Source: Clostridium sp. D43t1_170807_H7 (GTDB lineage: Bacteria > Bacillota > Clostridia > Clostridiales > Clostridiaceae). From it: a stretch of DNA of 59,382 nt. The DNA is taken from contig NZ_JADNLK010000017.1 of the NCBI RefSeq assembly GCF_015555905.1, forward strand, positions 1-59,382, read 5' to 3'. The number at the start of each line of letters is the position of its first letter. The stretch's first letter is position 1. This document shows, in pieces, positions 48,067-55,788 of this stretch. The notes beneath the pieces were generated by a model that worked only from the letters and a program-made list of their open reading frames with translations, was not told the DNA's origin and did not search any database. Position numbers and translations under genes: made by a program.

Positions 48067-49326
48067 ATGGAAACATTAATTATTAATGGAGGCAAAGTAT
48101 TGCAAGGTTCTGTAGAAATTAACGGAGCAAAAAATGCAGCTGTTGCTATTTTGCCAGCAGCTATTTTAGCTGCTGAAGGTAAATGTATTATTGATAATAT
48201 ACCAGATATAGAAGATGTACATTGCCTAGAAAGAATATTAACTAGTTTAGGATGTAGAGTAAGTAAAATAAATAGTAATACTTTAGAAATAGACGCTTCG
48301 GACATAACAACTGTAAATGCTTGTACTGAAGATGTAAGAAGAATGAGAGCATCATATTATTTCATTGGTGCGTTATTAACTAGATTTAAAAAAGCTAGAG
48401 TTGAATTACCAGGCGGATGTCCTATAGGGGTAAGACCTATAGATCAACATATAAAGGGATTCGAAGCTTTAGGAGCTAAAGTAACAATAGAACATGGAGC
48501 TGTAAGCGTTGAAGCAGAAGAATTACATGCAGCTAATATATTCTTTGATGTAGTTTCTGTAGGAGCAACAATAAATGTTATGATTGCAGCAACTATGGCT
48601 GAAGGAACAACTATATTAGAAAATGTCGCAAAGGAACCTCATGTAGTTGACGTTGCTAACTTCTTAAATACTATGGGAGCAGACGTAAAGGGTGCTGGTA
48701 CAGATGTTATAAGAGTTAGAGGTGTTAAAAAGCTAGTTGGATGCAATTACAGTGTTATACCTGATCAAATAGAAGCAGGAACATTTATGATAGCTGCTGC
48801 GGCTACAAAAGGAGATATAACTGTAAAAAATGTAATTCCAAAGCATTTAGAATCAATTTCAGCAAAGCTTATTGAAATGGGTGCAATAGTTGAAGAAGGT
48901 GACGATAGCGTAAGAGTAACTGTTGATAAGCCATTAAAAGGTGTAAGCGTAAAAACAGCACCGTATCCAGGATTCCCAACAGATGTACAACAACCTATGT
49001 CAACTTTATTAAGTATCACAGAAGGAAGAAGCTTAATAGCTGAAAGTATATGGGAAAATAGACATAAGCACACAGATGAATTAAAGAAGATGGGTGCTGA
49101 TATTAAAGTTGAAGGTAGAACAGCTATAATAGATGGTGTTAGAGTATTAAATGGTGCAAAAGTAGTAGCTACAGACTTAAGAGCTGGAGCAGCAATGGTT
49201 ATAGCTGGATTAGTTGCTAATGGAGAAACTGAAATATCTGAAATTGAGCATATTGATAGAGGATACCCTCATATTGAAGATAAGTTTAGAGCATTAGGAG
49301 CAGATATAAGAAGAGTAGTAAAATAA
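48067..49326 (+). CDS. murA: UDP-N-acetylglucosamine 1-carboxyvinyltransferase
   Basis: 419-aa enzyme for the first committed step of peptidoglycan synthesis (PEP transfer to UDP-GlcNAc). The start is ATG 48067, 7 nt after AAGGGTGA; the GTG three codons before overlaps that site. Lys of INGAKNAAV and the active-site Cys of [12 protein letters not shown] (about residue 117) are present. The Cys form implies fosfomycin sensitivity of this isozyme. Clostridia usually carry two murA copies; which one this is cannot be settled here. Confidence 0.96.
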   Translation: METLIINGGKVLQGSVEINGAKNAAVAILPAAILAAEGKCIIDNIPDIEDVHCLERILTSLGCRVSKINSNTLEIDASDITTVNACTEDVRRMRASYYFIGALLTRFKKARVELPGGCPIGVRPIDQHIKGFEALGAKVTIEHGAVSVEAEELHAANIFFDVVSVGATINVMIAATMAEGTTILENVAKEPHVVDVANFLNTMGADVKGAGTDVIRVRGVKKLVGCNYSVIPDQIEAGTFMIAAAATKGDITVKNVIPKHLESISAKLIEMGAIVEEGDDSVRVTVDKPLKGVSVKTAPYPGFPTDVQQPMSTLLSITEGRSLIAESIWENRHKHTDELKKMGADIKVEGRTAIIDGVRVLNGAKVVATDLRAGAAMVIAGLVANGETEISEIEHIDRGYPHIEDKFRALGADIRRVVK

Positions 49327-49343
49327 ACTTGGGGGAATATTAA

Positions 49344-50135
49344 ATGAAATTTTGCTCATTATATAGTGGAAGTAGTGGAAATAGTATTTTTGTAGGATCT
49401 GAAAAGGCTAAAATATTAATAGATGCTGGATTACCTGGAAAGAAAATAGATGAAGCATTAAAATACATTGGGCAAAATCCAAGTGATATAGATGGAATTT
49501 TTATAACACATGAACATATAGATCACATTAAGGGTGTGGGAGTTTTATCAAGAAAATATGATATTCCTATATATGCTCCTCATGATACATGGGTTGCAAT
49601 GGAAAGCACTATTGGAAAGATAAAGGAGCATAACATAAAGGTAATGGATAGAAGATCTGTTGTATCTATAAAAGATATGGATATAAAGTCTTTTATCATT
49701 CCTCATGATGCTGCAGCTCCGGTTGGATATACTATTAATTTAGATGGGAAAATGGCAAGTGTTGCAACTGATTTTGGTACATTTACTAGAGAAATTGAAG
49801 ATAGTATAAAAGATTCTGAAGTTATTTTAATAGAGAGTAACTATAATCCACAAATGTTAGATATGGGTCCTTATCCATATAGCTTGAAGCAAAGAATTAA
49901 GGAAAGTTACGGACATTTATCTAATGAAGATTGTGGAGAGGCTATTGTTAAGATATTAAAAAATGGTTTAGGAAAAAATATTATATTAGGACATTTAAGT
50001 AATACTAATAATACTCCAGATCTTGCAGAGTTAACAGTAAAAGATATATTAACTGCTAATAATATTGAGGTAGGATTAGATGTATTTTTAAGTATGGCTA
50101 ATAGACATAATCCTAGTAAGATTATAATTCTATAG
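49344..50135 (+). CDS. MBL-fold metallohydrolase (WalJ/YycJ-like)
   Basis: 263-aa metallo-beta-lactamase-fold protein. It starts MKFCSLYSGSSGNSIFVGSE. The zinc motif is ITHEHIDHIKGVG (HxHxDH, about 54–60), with further ligands in VATDFGTF, LIESNYNPQML and LGHLSNTNN. YycJ/WalJ proteins are 5'–3' exonuclease-like and linked to DNA replication or cell-wall stress. It is 17 bp after murA and 35 bp before a CxxH/CxxC small protein, as in Bacillus-type neighbourhoods. Confidence 0.92.
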   Translation: MKFCSLYSGSSGNSIFVGSEKAKILIDAGLPGKKIDEALKYIGQNPSDIDGIFITHEHIDHIKGVGVLSRKYDIPIYAPHDTWVAMESTIGKIKEHNIKVMDRRSVVSIKDMDIKSFIIPHDAAAPVGYTINLDGKMASVATDFGTFTREIEDSIKDSEVILIESNYNPQMLDMGPYPYSLKQRIKESYGHLSNEDCGEAIVKILKNGLGKNIILGHLSNTNNTPDLAELTVKDILTANNIEVGLDVFLSMANRHNPSKIIIL

Positions 50136-50170
50136 ATAATTTAATTTTAAAGAATCAGAAGGTGATTGAT

Positions 50171-50323
50171 ATGGAATTGATATATGCATGTGAAGAACAT
50201 ATAGACGAAGCAATGGATGAAGTTATAAATGAAAAAGAAACTTTTCCTGTAATAAATGAAGTTACAGAAAAGAAATGTAGTTATTGTAATAATCAAGCTA
50301 AATATGAAGTAAAAATGATGTAA
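50171..50323 (+). CDS. CxxH/CxxC small protein
   Basis: 50-aa protein with CEEH at residues 7–10 and CSYC at about 36–39. This is the layout of the CxxH/CxxC (BA_5709-type) family found after walJ/htrA in Bacilli. Four ligands suggest one bound zinc. AAGGTGA lies 7 nt before the ATG. The opposite-strand frame over this region is a shadow. Function of the family is unknown. Confidence 0.88.
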   Translation: MELIYACEEHIDEAMDEVINEKETFPVINEVTEKKCSYCNNQAKYEVKMM

Positions 50324-50401
50324 TAATATATATTGAAAAGTGTACATAATATTTAGTATAATTTTTATATAACCGTAAGAGAAGAAAGAGGAGAAATGGA
50401 T

Positions 50402-50899
50402 ATGAGTTTATATAAACAATGGACAGATATGGTCGTAGAATACGTTAAGACAAAGGGAGAAGCAGCATTCTGGAACGAATATACTAAAATAGAAACTGCT
50501 ATATATAGAGATTTATTAGCTAATAGTAAGGAATCTATAAAAATTACTATTGCTGATTTCGCAAAGAAATATGAAACTTCTGAAGAATTTATAATGGGAT
50601 TTGTTGATGGAATCAACGATAGCTTAAATAATTCTTATGATTTAGAAGCTTTAACAGCTACTGATGAAATAGTATTAGATATAAATTTAGAAAAATTATA
50701 TTTCAATATGTTAGAAGCTAAGGCTGAATACTTATATATGTTACCACAATGGGATGCAATATTCTCACCAGAAAAGAGAAAAGAAATTCAAAAAGCATAT
50801 AGAGAATCTTGTAGCGTAAGAAATGAAAACAAGGTTGGTAGAAATGATGCTTGTCCTTGTGGAAGCGGTAAAAAGTACAAGAAGTGTTGTGGAAAATAA
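50402..50899 (+). CDS. SEC-C motif protein
   Basis: 165-aa protein, start ATG 50402, 8 nt after AGAGGAG; an ATG two codons earlier is too close to it. The N-terminal helical domain (about 1–135) is of unknown type. The C-terminal SEC-C zinc motif is complete: [25 protein letters not shown] modules occur in SecA and many accessory proteins and bind zinc and ribosomes or SecB-like partners. Its precise role is unknown. Confidence 0.9.
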   Translation: MSLYKQWTDMVVEYVKTKGEAAFWNEYTKIETAIYRDLLANSKESIKITIADFAKKYETSEEFIMGFVDGINDSLNNSYDLEALTATDEIVLDINLEKLYFNMLEAKAEYLYMLPQWDAIFSPEKRKEIQKAYRESCSVRNENKVGRNDACPCGSGKKYKKCCGK

Positions 50900-50909
50900 T
50901 TTTAAATTA

Positions 50910-50939
50910 AAAGAGCTTTGATTTCAAGGCTCTTTTTTT
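50910..50939 (+). terminator. Terminator after SEC-C gene
   Basis: AAGAGCttTGattTCaaGGCTCTT-type stem followed by TTTTTTT. Confidence 0.87.
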
Positions 50940-51033
50940 GCTGATTAAGTTAAAAATATATTTAATAGAGTGTCAAATAGCAAAGTTTATAAATAAATTA
51001 TAAGTAGTTATAAGTGTTAGAGTGGAGGACTAT

Positions 51034-51507
51034 ATGTTTAATATATTTCCATATATATTTTCGACTACGTTAAATGCTGTATCTAATAGTATTGGAGTTA
51101 TAGATGAGATAGTTGATAATTTTGTAAATAGTGATTTTATGAATAATTTAATCAGTGAAATAGATAATATGTCTTCGATTAATATTAATTTTAAAGAGCA
51201 TAAAAGAGCATATACATTAGAGTGCTATCTTCCTGGAGTTAAAAAGGAGAATATTGATTTAGAGTATGAAAATAATTATATAACCCTTAAAGTAAAGAGA
51301 AATATGTTTTATACTAATAATCAAAATATAGCTATGGCAGTAATACAATCTGGTGGTGACATAGAAGAGGATTATTATGTAGAAAATGCAGATGCACAAA
51401 ATATAAAAGCTGTTTTTAAAAATGATATTTTAAGAGTATTGATTCCTAAAAATACTTATATAGGAGAAGATACTACTATAATTGACGTTGATAGTTATAA
51501 AATTTGA
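51034..51507 (+). CDS. Hsp20/alpha-crystallin family protein
   Basis: 157-aa small heat-shock protein, start ATG 51034, 5 nt after GTGGAGG. The alpha-crystallin core runs from about residue 55 to 140 (AYTLECYLPGVKKENIDLEY … IKAVFKNDILRVLIPKN), with the conserved A/V-x-F-x-N-x-x-L-x-V/I signature as AVFKNDILRVLIP. The N-terminus is hydrophobic, as in oligomeric Hsp20 chaperones. No obvious CIRCE or CtsR site upstream. Confidence 0.88.
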   Translation: MFNIFPYIFSTTLNAVSNSIGVIDEIVDNFVNSDFMNNLISEIDNMSSININFKEHKRAYTLECYLPGVKKENIDLEYENNYITLKVKRNMFYTNNQNIAMAVIQSGGDIEEDYYVENADAQNIKAVFKNDILRVLIPKNTYIGEDTTIIDVDSYKI

Positions 51508-51572
51508 AATATAAGAATTAATATTAAAAGTTAAGTTTATAAAAAAGTATTGATAACTTAGGAGGAAAAGTA

Positions 51573-52052
51573 ATGAACATAACAGTTATATCTGTAGGGA
51601 AATTAAAAGAAAAGTATTTAAAACAAGCAATTGAGGAGTATTCTAAAAGATTAACAAGATATTGTAAAATTGATATTATAGAATTACCTGATGAAAAGAC
51701 ACCTGATAATGCATCAGAGAAGGAAGAATTACAGATTAAAGATAAAGAAGGACAGCTTATTTTATCTAAGATAAAGGATAATATGTTTGTTGTAGCAATG
51801 GATTTAAATGCTAAACAAATGACCTCAGAGGAGTTCTCAAAATTTATTGAGACTCAAGGGGTTATGGGTAACTCTAACATAACTTTTGTTATAGGTGGTA
51901 GTTTAGGATTATCTCAAGATGTAATTAGAAGGGCAAATTATAAGGTATGCTTCTCTAAGATGACGTTTCCACATCAATTGTTTAGAGTAATGTTACTTGA
52001 ACAAGTTTATAGAGCTTTTAGAATAATGAAAAACGAACCGTACCATAAATAA
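51573..52052 (+). CDS. rlmH: 23S rRNA pseudouridine1915 N3-methyltransferase
   Basis: 159-aa SPOUT methyltransferase. It starts MNITVISVGKLKEKYLKQAI. The SAM-binding knot contains FVIGGSLGLSQDVIRRA, and the ending is the strictly conserved FPHQLFRVMLLEQVYRAFRI…NEPYHK. It methylates pseudouridine 1915 in helix 69. It is followed by a 735-bp non-coding region. Commonly found near the origin in Firmicutes. Confidence 0.98.
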   Translation: MNITVISVGKLKEKYLKQAIEEYSKRLTRYCKIDIIELPDEKTPDNASEKEELQIKDKEGQLILSKIKDNMFVVAMDLNAKQMTSEEFSKFIETQGVMGNSNITFVIGGSLGLSQDVIRRANYKVCFSKMTFPHQLFRVMLLEQVYRAFRIMKNEPYHK

Positions 52053-52229
52053 ATGAGGTTTTGGATAGAATTGGATATATAAATGGACGATAGGTGTGCT
52101 TTAATTTTTGCAATGAAACTTACAAAAATCTAAAGTTTGAATTTTTGTTGGGTATTTTAATTTTATTTATAGATTCTTCATTTTTCACTACTTGAGAAAA
52201 TTAGAATTTGTTTTTCAGAATCTGTAGCA

Positions 52230-52258
52230 TTGAAAAAATTTTTAAAATTATATATACT
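52230..52258 (+). promoter_or_regulatory. Leader promoter A of the MFS gene
   Basis: TTGAAA (52230–52235), 17-nt spacer, TATACT (52253–52258). It precedes the first short ORF. Confidence 0.65.
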
Positions 52259-52312
52259 ATAATTATACTAAAATATAAGCATAAAAAATATAAATGTAAA
52301 GGTGTTGTAAAT

Positions 52313-52339
52313 ATGCGCAAAGAGGTAATTTTTAATTAA
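52313..52339 (+). CDS. Putative leader peptide MRKEVIFN
   Basis: Eight codons, ATG 52313 to TAA 52337–52339, 8 nt after an AAAGGTG Shine-Dalgarno. It lies between promoter A and a downstream terminator. The length and position resemble attenuator leader peptides upstream of antibiotic resistance genes. Expression is inferred. Confidence 0.5.
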   Translation: MRKEVIFN

Positions 52340-52512
52340 ATTAACTGAATAAGGATTATTTTTAAAAGTATATGAAAAATCTTGAATAACTCAAGGTTTA
52401 TTTGTGGTAGAATCAATTATTGATAATATTGATATTACCATGTTTATTTGTGTACTCTAAAAATAATTAGTATTATAATGAGCATGTTACATCTTTATTT
52501 GCAGGATAGGAA

Positions 52513-52537
52513 AACCGTGTTCTAAACACGGTATTTT
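52513..52537 (+). terminator. Terminator T1 in the MFS leader
   Basis: CCGTGTT-cta-AACACGG hairpin followed by TATTTTTATG. It is about 175 nt after the MRKEVIFN ORF and 250 nt before the MFS gene, with no gene of its own upstream. Confidence 0.8.
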
Positions 52538-52581
52538 TATGTCTATTTTTGCTATATATAGATATGGTATAAGATTTTAAT

Positions 52582-52610
52582 TTGAATAGCTTAATCATAA
52601 GTTATATAAT
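52582..52610 (+). promoter_or_regulatory. Leader promoter B of the MFS gene
   Basis: TTGAAT (52582–52587), 17-nt spacer, consensus TATAAT (52605–52610). A start near 52617 would give a transcript that meets terminator T2 after about 40 nt. Confidence 0.65.
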
Positions 52611-52626
52611 TAAAGTTCTATATTTT

Positions 52627-52698
52627 ATGTTTATATTTAGGTTATATGATTATGAGGCTGTAAGTGAATTATGTTCATTTACAGCTTTTTTTGTTTAA
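52627..52698 (+). CDS. Putative leader peptide 2 (23 aa) through terminator T2
   Basis: ATG 52627 to TAA 52696–52698: MFIFRLYDYEAVSELCSFTA-FFV. It reads straight through terminator T2. No clear Shine-Dalgarno; a leaderless-like start is possible. Its stop codon overlaps the AAGGAG that serves the next short ORF. The first 11 residues resemble the next one (FIFRLYDYE versus YIFKYEDYE). Confidence 0.4.
   Translation: MFIFRLYDYEAVSELCSFTAFFV
52655..52692 (+). terminator. Terminator T2 upstream of the MFS gene
   Basis: GCTGTAAgTGAA-ttatg-TTCAtTTACAGC stem followed by TTTTTTT. It stands between all promoters I can see and the MFS gene, so it must be read through or opened for expression. Confidence 0.88.
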
Positions 52699-52711
52699 GG
52701 AGATTATTTTG

Positions 52712-52795
52712 ATGATTTATATATTTAAATATGAAGATTATGAAAAACAAACAAATTTTTTAAGAAATACTAGGATGGTGATGATTAATGGTTAA
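52712..52795 (+). CDS. Putative leader peptide 3 (27 aa), overlaps MFS start
   Basis: ATG 52712 to TAA 52793–52795, 9–10 nt after AAGGAG. The product starts MIYIFKYEDYEKQTNFLRN and ends MVMING. Its end overlaps the MFS ATG (52788) by 8 nt in another frame, which is a typical translational coupling geometry. It may alternatively be a remnant of a regulator gene. Confidence 0.5.
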   Translation: MIYIFKYEDYEKQTNFLRNTRMVMING

Positions 52796-54014
52796 TAAAC
52801 TTTCAGCATATAAAACTTATTTATTATTTTCAGCTATTACAGCAATGTGTTTTTCGTTAGTAGCTACAGTTATGATAGTGTATCACATTGAAATAGTTCA
52901 TTTAAATCCACTTCAGCTTATACTTGTTGGAACTACTTTGGAATTAGCATGCTTTATATTTGAAATTCCTACAGGTATAGTTGCAGATGTGTATAGTCGT
53001 AAACTATCTATTGTTATTGGGGGAGTTTTAACAGGAGTGGGATTTATTTTAGAAGGTTCTATTTCTAGTTTTGTTTTCGTACTTGTAGCACAGATTGTAT
53101 GGGGATTAGGGTCTACTTTTATCAGTGGCTCGCTTGAAGCTTGGATTGCGGAAGAAGAGAAGAATAAAGATTTAGATGAAATTTATATAAAGGGAGCACA
53201 AGCAGGGCAGATAGGAGCATTTATTGGAATAGTACTAAGCACTGTAATAGCTAATTTCTCTGTAAGGCTTCCTATTATAGTTAGTGGAGTTTTATTTATA
53301 ATTCTTGCATTATTTTTATGGTTATATATGCCAGAAAATAATTTTAAACCATCTGCTCCTGGGGATTTAAATACATTCAAAAAGATGGTATATACATTTA
53401 AATCTGGTCTTAAATTTGTAAAAAGTAAATCTATAATTATGATTTTACTTGCAGTAACTTTATTTTATGGATTATCAAGTGAAGGTTATGATAGACTTTC
53501 TAATGCGCATTTTTTACAAGATACTACACTTCCTAAACTTGGAAACCTTAGTTCAGTGACTTGGTTTGGAATTTTTGGAATTTTAGGAATGATATTGAGC
53601 TTCATAGTAATGCATTTTATGGCAAAGAATCTTAAGAATGAGGATAATAGGAAAAATGGAAAACTATTATTATGCATAAATATACTTTATATATCGTCTA
53701 TGTTGATATTTGCTCTTACAAGAAACTTTAGTTTAATGTTAATAGCTTATTTGGCAACAAATACCTTTAGAATTATAAATGAACCTATATTCAGTGCGTG
53801 GTTAAATGGGCATATAGATGATAATTCTAGAGCTACTGTGCTTTCTATAAATGGACAAATGAATTCCTTAGGTCAAATTTTAGGTGGACCGATTATAGGA
53901 ATCATAGCTACAAATATTTCAGTAAGTATTGGTATAGTATGTACTTCATTATTAGTAGCACCAGTATTAGTGTTATATATTATTTCTATGATAATGGATA
54001 AAAAAATATCATGA
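52788..54014 (+). CDS. MFS transporter, probable drug exporter
   Basis: 408-aa protein with about 12 transmembrane helices. Between helices 2 and 3 it has FEIPTGIVADVYSRK, i.e. ExPxxxxxDxxxRK, the variant motif A known from clostridial TetA(P) and common in DHA3-type exporters. WGLGSTFISGSLEAWIAEE after helix 4 is also typical of this group. The substrate is unknown; antibiotic or other drug efflux is inferred. ATG is preceded by AGGATGGTGATG and is probably coupled to the short ORF upstream. The attenuator-like leader supports drug-inducible control. Confidence 0.88.
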   Translation: MVNKLSAYKTYLLFSAITAMCFSLVATVMIVYHIEIVHLNPLQLILVGTTLELACFIFEIPTGIVADVYSRKLSIVIGGVLTGVGFILEGSISSFVFVLVAQIVWGLGSTFISGSLEAWIAEEEKNKDLDEIYIKGAQAGQIGAFIGIVLSTVIANFSVRLPIIVSGVLFIILALFLWLYMPENNFKPSAPGDLNTFKKMVYTFKSGLKFVKSKSIIMILLAVTLFYGLSSEGYDRLSNAHFLQDTTLPKLGNLSSVTWFGIFGILGMILSFIVMHFMAKNLKNEDNRKNGKLLLCINILYISSMLIFALTRNFSLMLIAYLATNTFRIINEPIFSAWLNGHIDDNSRATVLSINGQMNSLGQILGGPIIGIIATNISVSIGIVCTSLLVAPVLVLYIISMIMDKKIS

Positions 54015-54176
54015 ATATAAGGGATTAAAAATGAAGATAATTTGATTGAACAATACAAGAAGGTTCGTAAATTTTTTGTAGAAATCTTCAAAAACACTTT
54101 TAAATTACAATATTAGAATTAGGTTAATTACTGTATTAAAAGATAAATTAAATATATATTATTAACTTAGAAAAAC

Positions 54177-54216
54177 AAACTTTTACTTGTATTTATGTAT
54201 ACAAGTAAAAGTTTTT
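54177..54216 (+). terminator. Terminator upstream of the small accessory genes
   Basis: AAACTTTTACTTGTA-tttatgta-TACAAGTAAAAGTTT followed by TTT: a stem of about 15 bp ending 27 nt before the next start codon. Confidence 0.88.
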
Positions 54217-54243
54217 TACTTTCTTAGAAGGGAGAAATTTATA

Positions 54244-54573
54244 ATGAAAAAGGTTTATTTAAAAAATCAATTAAAAGGATATCCTATAGAAGTAATCAGT
54301 AATGTTTTAGACGTCATTAATGTATTAGGTGAAAATTATGGAGCTAATAGAGATATAGAGAAAGATTTAGGAGGATATATAGTTATAGCAGAAAATATCG
54401 TTGTTATCGAAATGTTAAAGAAAGATAAGTTACAAGGTTTAATACCAGAATATACTGATATTATTGAATGTAAGGAAGGAGTTAATTGGACTTCTTCCTT
54501 ATTTTTGCTTTCAAGTGATTATGCAATTGTAGTAGTAACAACAGAAGAACTTTCTAAGTTCCTATTAGAATAA
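54244..54573 (+). CDS. Hypothetical protein, 109 aa
   Basis: No family recognised. The start is ATG 54244 after AGAAGGGAG; upstream in-frame codons lie inside the terminator hairpin. It starts MKKVYLKNQLKGYPIEVISN, and the C-terminal half has WTSSLFLLSSDYAIVVVTT, resembling small plasmid/phage proteins with a hydrophobic core. No signal peptide. First of four small genes that look like mobile-element cargo. Confidence 0.75.
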   Translation: MKKVYLKNQLKGYPIEVISNVLDVINVLGENYGANRDIEKDLGGYIVIAENIVVIEMLKKDKLQGLIPEYTDIIECKEGVNWTSSLFLLSSDYAIVVVTTEELSKFLLE

Positions 54574-54590
54574 ATGGAGGTTAATTTAAT

Positions 54591-54899
54591 GTGAGTAAGA
54601 ATATAAAAGAGGATAAGATAATCAAGGAAACTAAATATTGCAAGATAATAAACCAAGGAAAAGTTGGAGAAGGAGAATACACATACTCAATAGAGAAAAT
54701 CTACATCAAGGAGCTAAAGAGAGATGAAGTAAGGTTCTGTGTCTACAAGGCAACTAGAAGAGGTGATGAAACATACATTCCAAGAAGTCTTGATGTAACA
54801 GAGTTAGAACTAATAGAGCTAATAAAAGAATCAATAAGAGAGAAAGTATTTTCAGAAGGATTCATTGAAATGTTAAAACAAGAAATAAATAAAATCTAA
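54591..54899 (+). CDS. Hypothetical protein, 102 aa
   Basis: GTG start at 54591 after GGAGG (54576–54580). A charged, Lys/Glu-rich soluble protein (IKETKYCKIINQGKVGEGEY … IPRSLDVTELELIELIKESI). It looks like phage/plasmid accessory proteins but I cannot name a family. CTA, TCA and AAG codons are more frequent than in the core genes here, hinting at foreign origin. It is followed by its own terminator. Confidence 0.7.
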   Translation: MSKNIKEDKIIKETKYCKIINQGKVGEGEYTYSIEKIYIKELKRDEVRFCVYKATRRGDETYIPRSLDVTELELIELIKESIREKVFSEGFIEMLKQEINKI

Positions 54900-54938
54900 A
54901 AGTCTTAATTGCTATAAGTATAGTGATTAAGACTTTTT
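54898..54938 (+). terminator. Terminator
   Basis: AAAAGTCTTAAT…ATTAAGACTTTTT stem with a 16-nt loop, right after the stop of the 102-aa gene. Confidence 0.88.
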
Positions 54939-54961
54939 CTGTTATAGGGAGATAAAGAAAT

Positions 54962-55267
54962 ATGTTCAAGAATAATAGATATGTAACTATAAGTGTAAAT
55001 GAGAAAGTAGATATAAGGTTGCAACTTATAATGTGGAGCATGATTGATAAGTTAAAGGATGAAGAAAGTGTTGAACTAGATTACTTACAAGTGTTCAAGC
55101 TAAGAAAAGAAGGAAATAAGATTATAATAAACCAAAGTCAAGAAGTTCCTAAATACTCAAGCACATATGAAATAGAGCTAGAAGATATTCAACTAGATGA
55201 TGAGATTAAAGTATATGTAATAGATAGTGGAGAATATTCTACAATGCTTTTTCCATCAGAATACTAA
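54962..55267 (+). CDS. DUF960 family protein
   Basis: 101-aa protein. MFKNNRYVTISVNEKVDIRL, LIMWSMIDKLKDE, LDYLQVFKLRKEGNKIII and SQEVPKYSSTYEIEL follow the DUF960 pattern. These proteins occur mainly on phages, plasmids and integrative elements of Firmicutes; function unknown. AGGGAGAT precedes ATG by 8 nt. It is the only gene of this small cluster with a nameable family and supports a mobile-element origin. Confidence 0.82.
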   Translation: MFKNNRYVTISVNEKVDIRLQLIMWSMIDKLKDEESVELDYLQVFKLRKEGNKIIINQSQEVPKYSSTYEIELEDIQLDDEIKVYVIDSGEYSTMLFPSEY

Positions 55268-55286
55268 TTGAAGGAGATTCAAGTAA

Positions 55287-55637
55287 ATGATAAATAAGCT
55301 AAGTAAAGAAAAGTATTTTAATTATGATAGTAAAGAACTTCTTGGAGTAATGAGGTTCGATTTCTATGATGGAAGACTATCTAACCAATGGAATCATAGA
55401 GAGTTAATAGTTGAATTGAATAATAGGAAGTTAATAGACCTAAAGAAGTTACAACAAGAACTTAATTATATTTAATTCACATTAATAGAAGAATTCAATA
55501 AAGTTGTAGAGCTATGTAATGGTACAGGATATGATAAAGAAACTCTAGTATACATAGAGCTTGAAGAAGGTAAGTATGTAATAAAGTTAATACCTGTAAA
55601 AGATAGTTACTCATACATATACACGTATAAGAGATAG
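55287..55637 (+). pseudogene. Small accessory gene split by an in-frame stop
   Basis: ATG 55287 (after GAAGGAGAT) opens 62 codons, ending TAA at 55473–55475. The same frame then stays open for 53 codons to TAG 55635–55637 (FTLIEEFNKVVELCNGTGYD … IPVKDSYSYIYTYKR). The second part has no start codon or ribosome-binding site. The codon style is continuous, so a 116-aa ancestor with a nonsense mutation is likely. No family recognised. The 62-aa part could still be made. Confidence 0.65.
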
Positions 55638-55649
55638 GAGGAGAAAGTC

Positions 55650-55733
55650 ATGGATATAGTAACAGTAATAAAAGTAGTTGGAACAATACTAACAGTTGTG
55701 GCAACTTCAATAGAAGCAACAACTAAGAAGTAG
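55650..55733 (+). CDS. Small hydrophobic peptide, 27 aa
   Basis: ATG 55650, about 9 nt after an AGGAGGAG Shine-Dalgarno, the best ribosome-binding site of this cluster. The product starts MDIVTVIKVVGTILTVVATS and ends in IEATTKK: one hydrophobic or amphipathic helix with a Lys tail. A 15-bp hairpin follows. The build resembles small membrane-active peptides, but I cannot assign a family; toxin or holin-like roles are guesses. Confidence 0.6.
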   Translation: MDIVTVIKVVGTILTVVATSIEATTKK

Positions 55734-55745
55734 TAAGAAGTAAGG

Positions 55746-55788
55746 TATCATCACAATTAATAAGAATAATAAATTAATTGTGATGATA
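55746..55788 (+). terminator. Hairpin after the 27-aa peptide
   Basis: Perfect 15-bp stem TATCATCACAATTAA / TTAATTGTGATGATA with a 13-nt AT loop. Only a weak T-run follows, so it may be a stability element or a weak terminator. Confidence 0.7.

Noticed and set aside
47919..48305. 128-codon minus-strand open frame overlapping the murA start
   Set aside because: Mostly antisense to murA; no recognisable domain or ribosome-binding site.
50147..50347. 66-codon minus-strand open frame opposite the CxxH/CxxC gene
   Set aside because: The plus strand encodes a recognisable zinc-type protein with a good ribosome-binding site; the minus product is a low-complexity Phe/Tyr/His-rich shadow.
53873..54097. 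74-codon minus-strand open frame at the end of the MFS gene
   Set aside because: Antisense shadow of the last transmembrane helices; no independent support.
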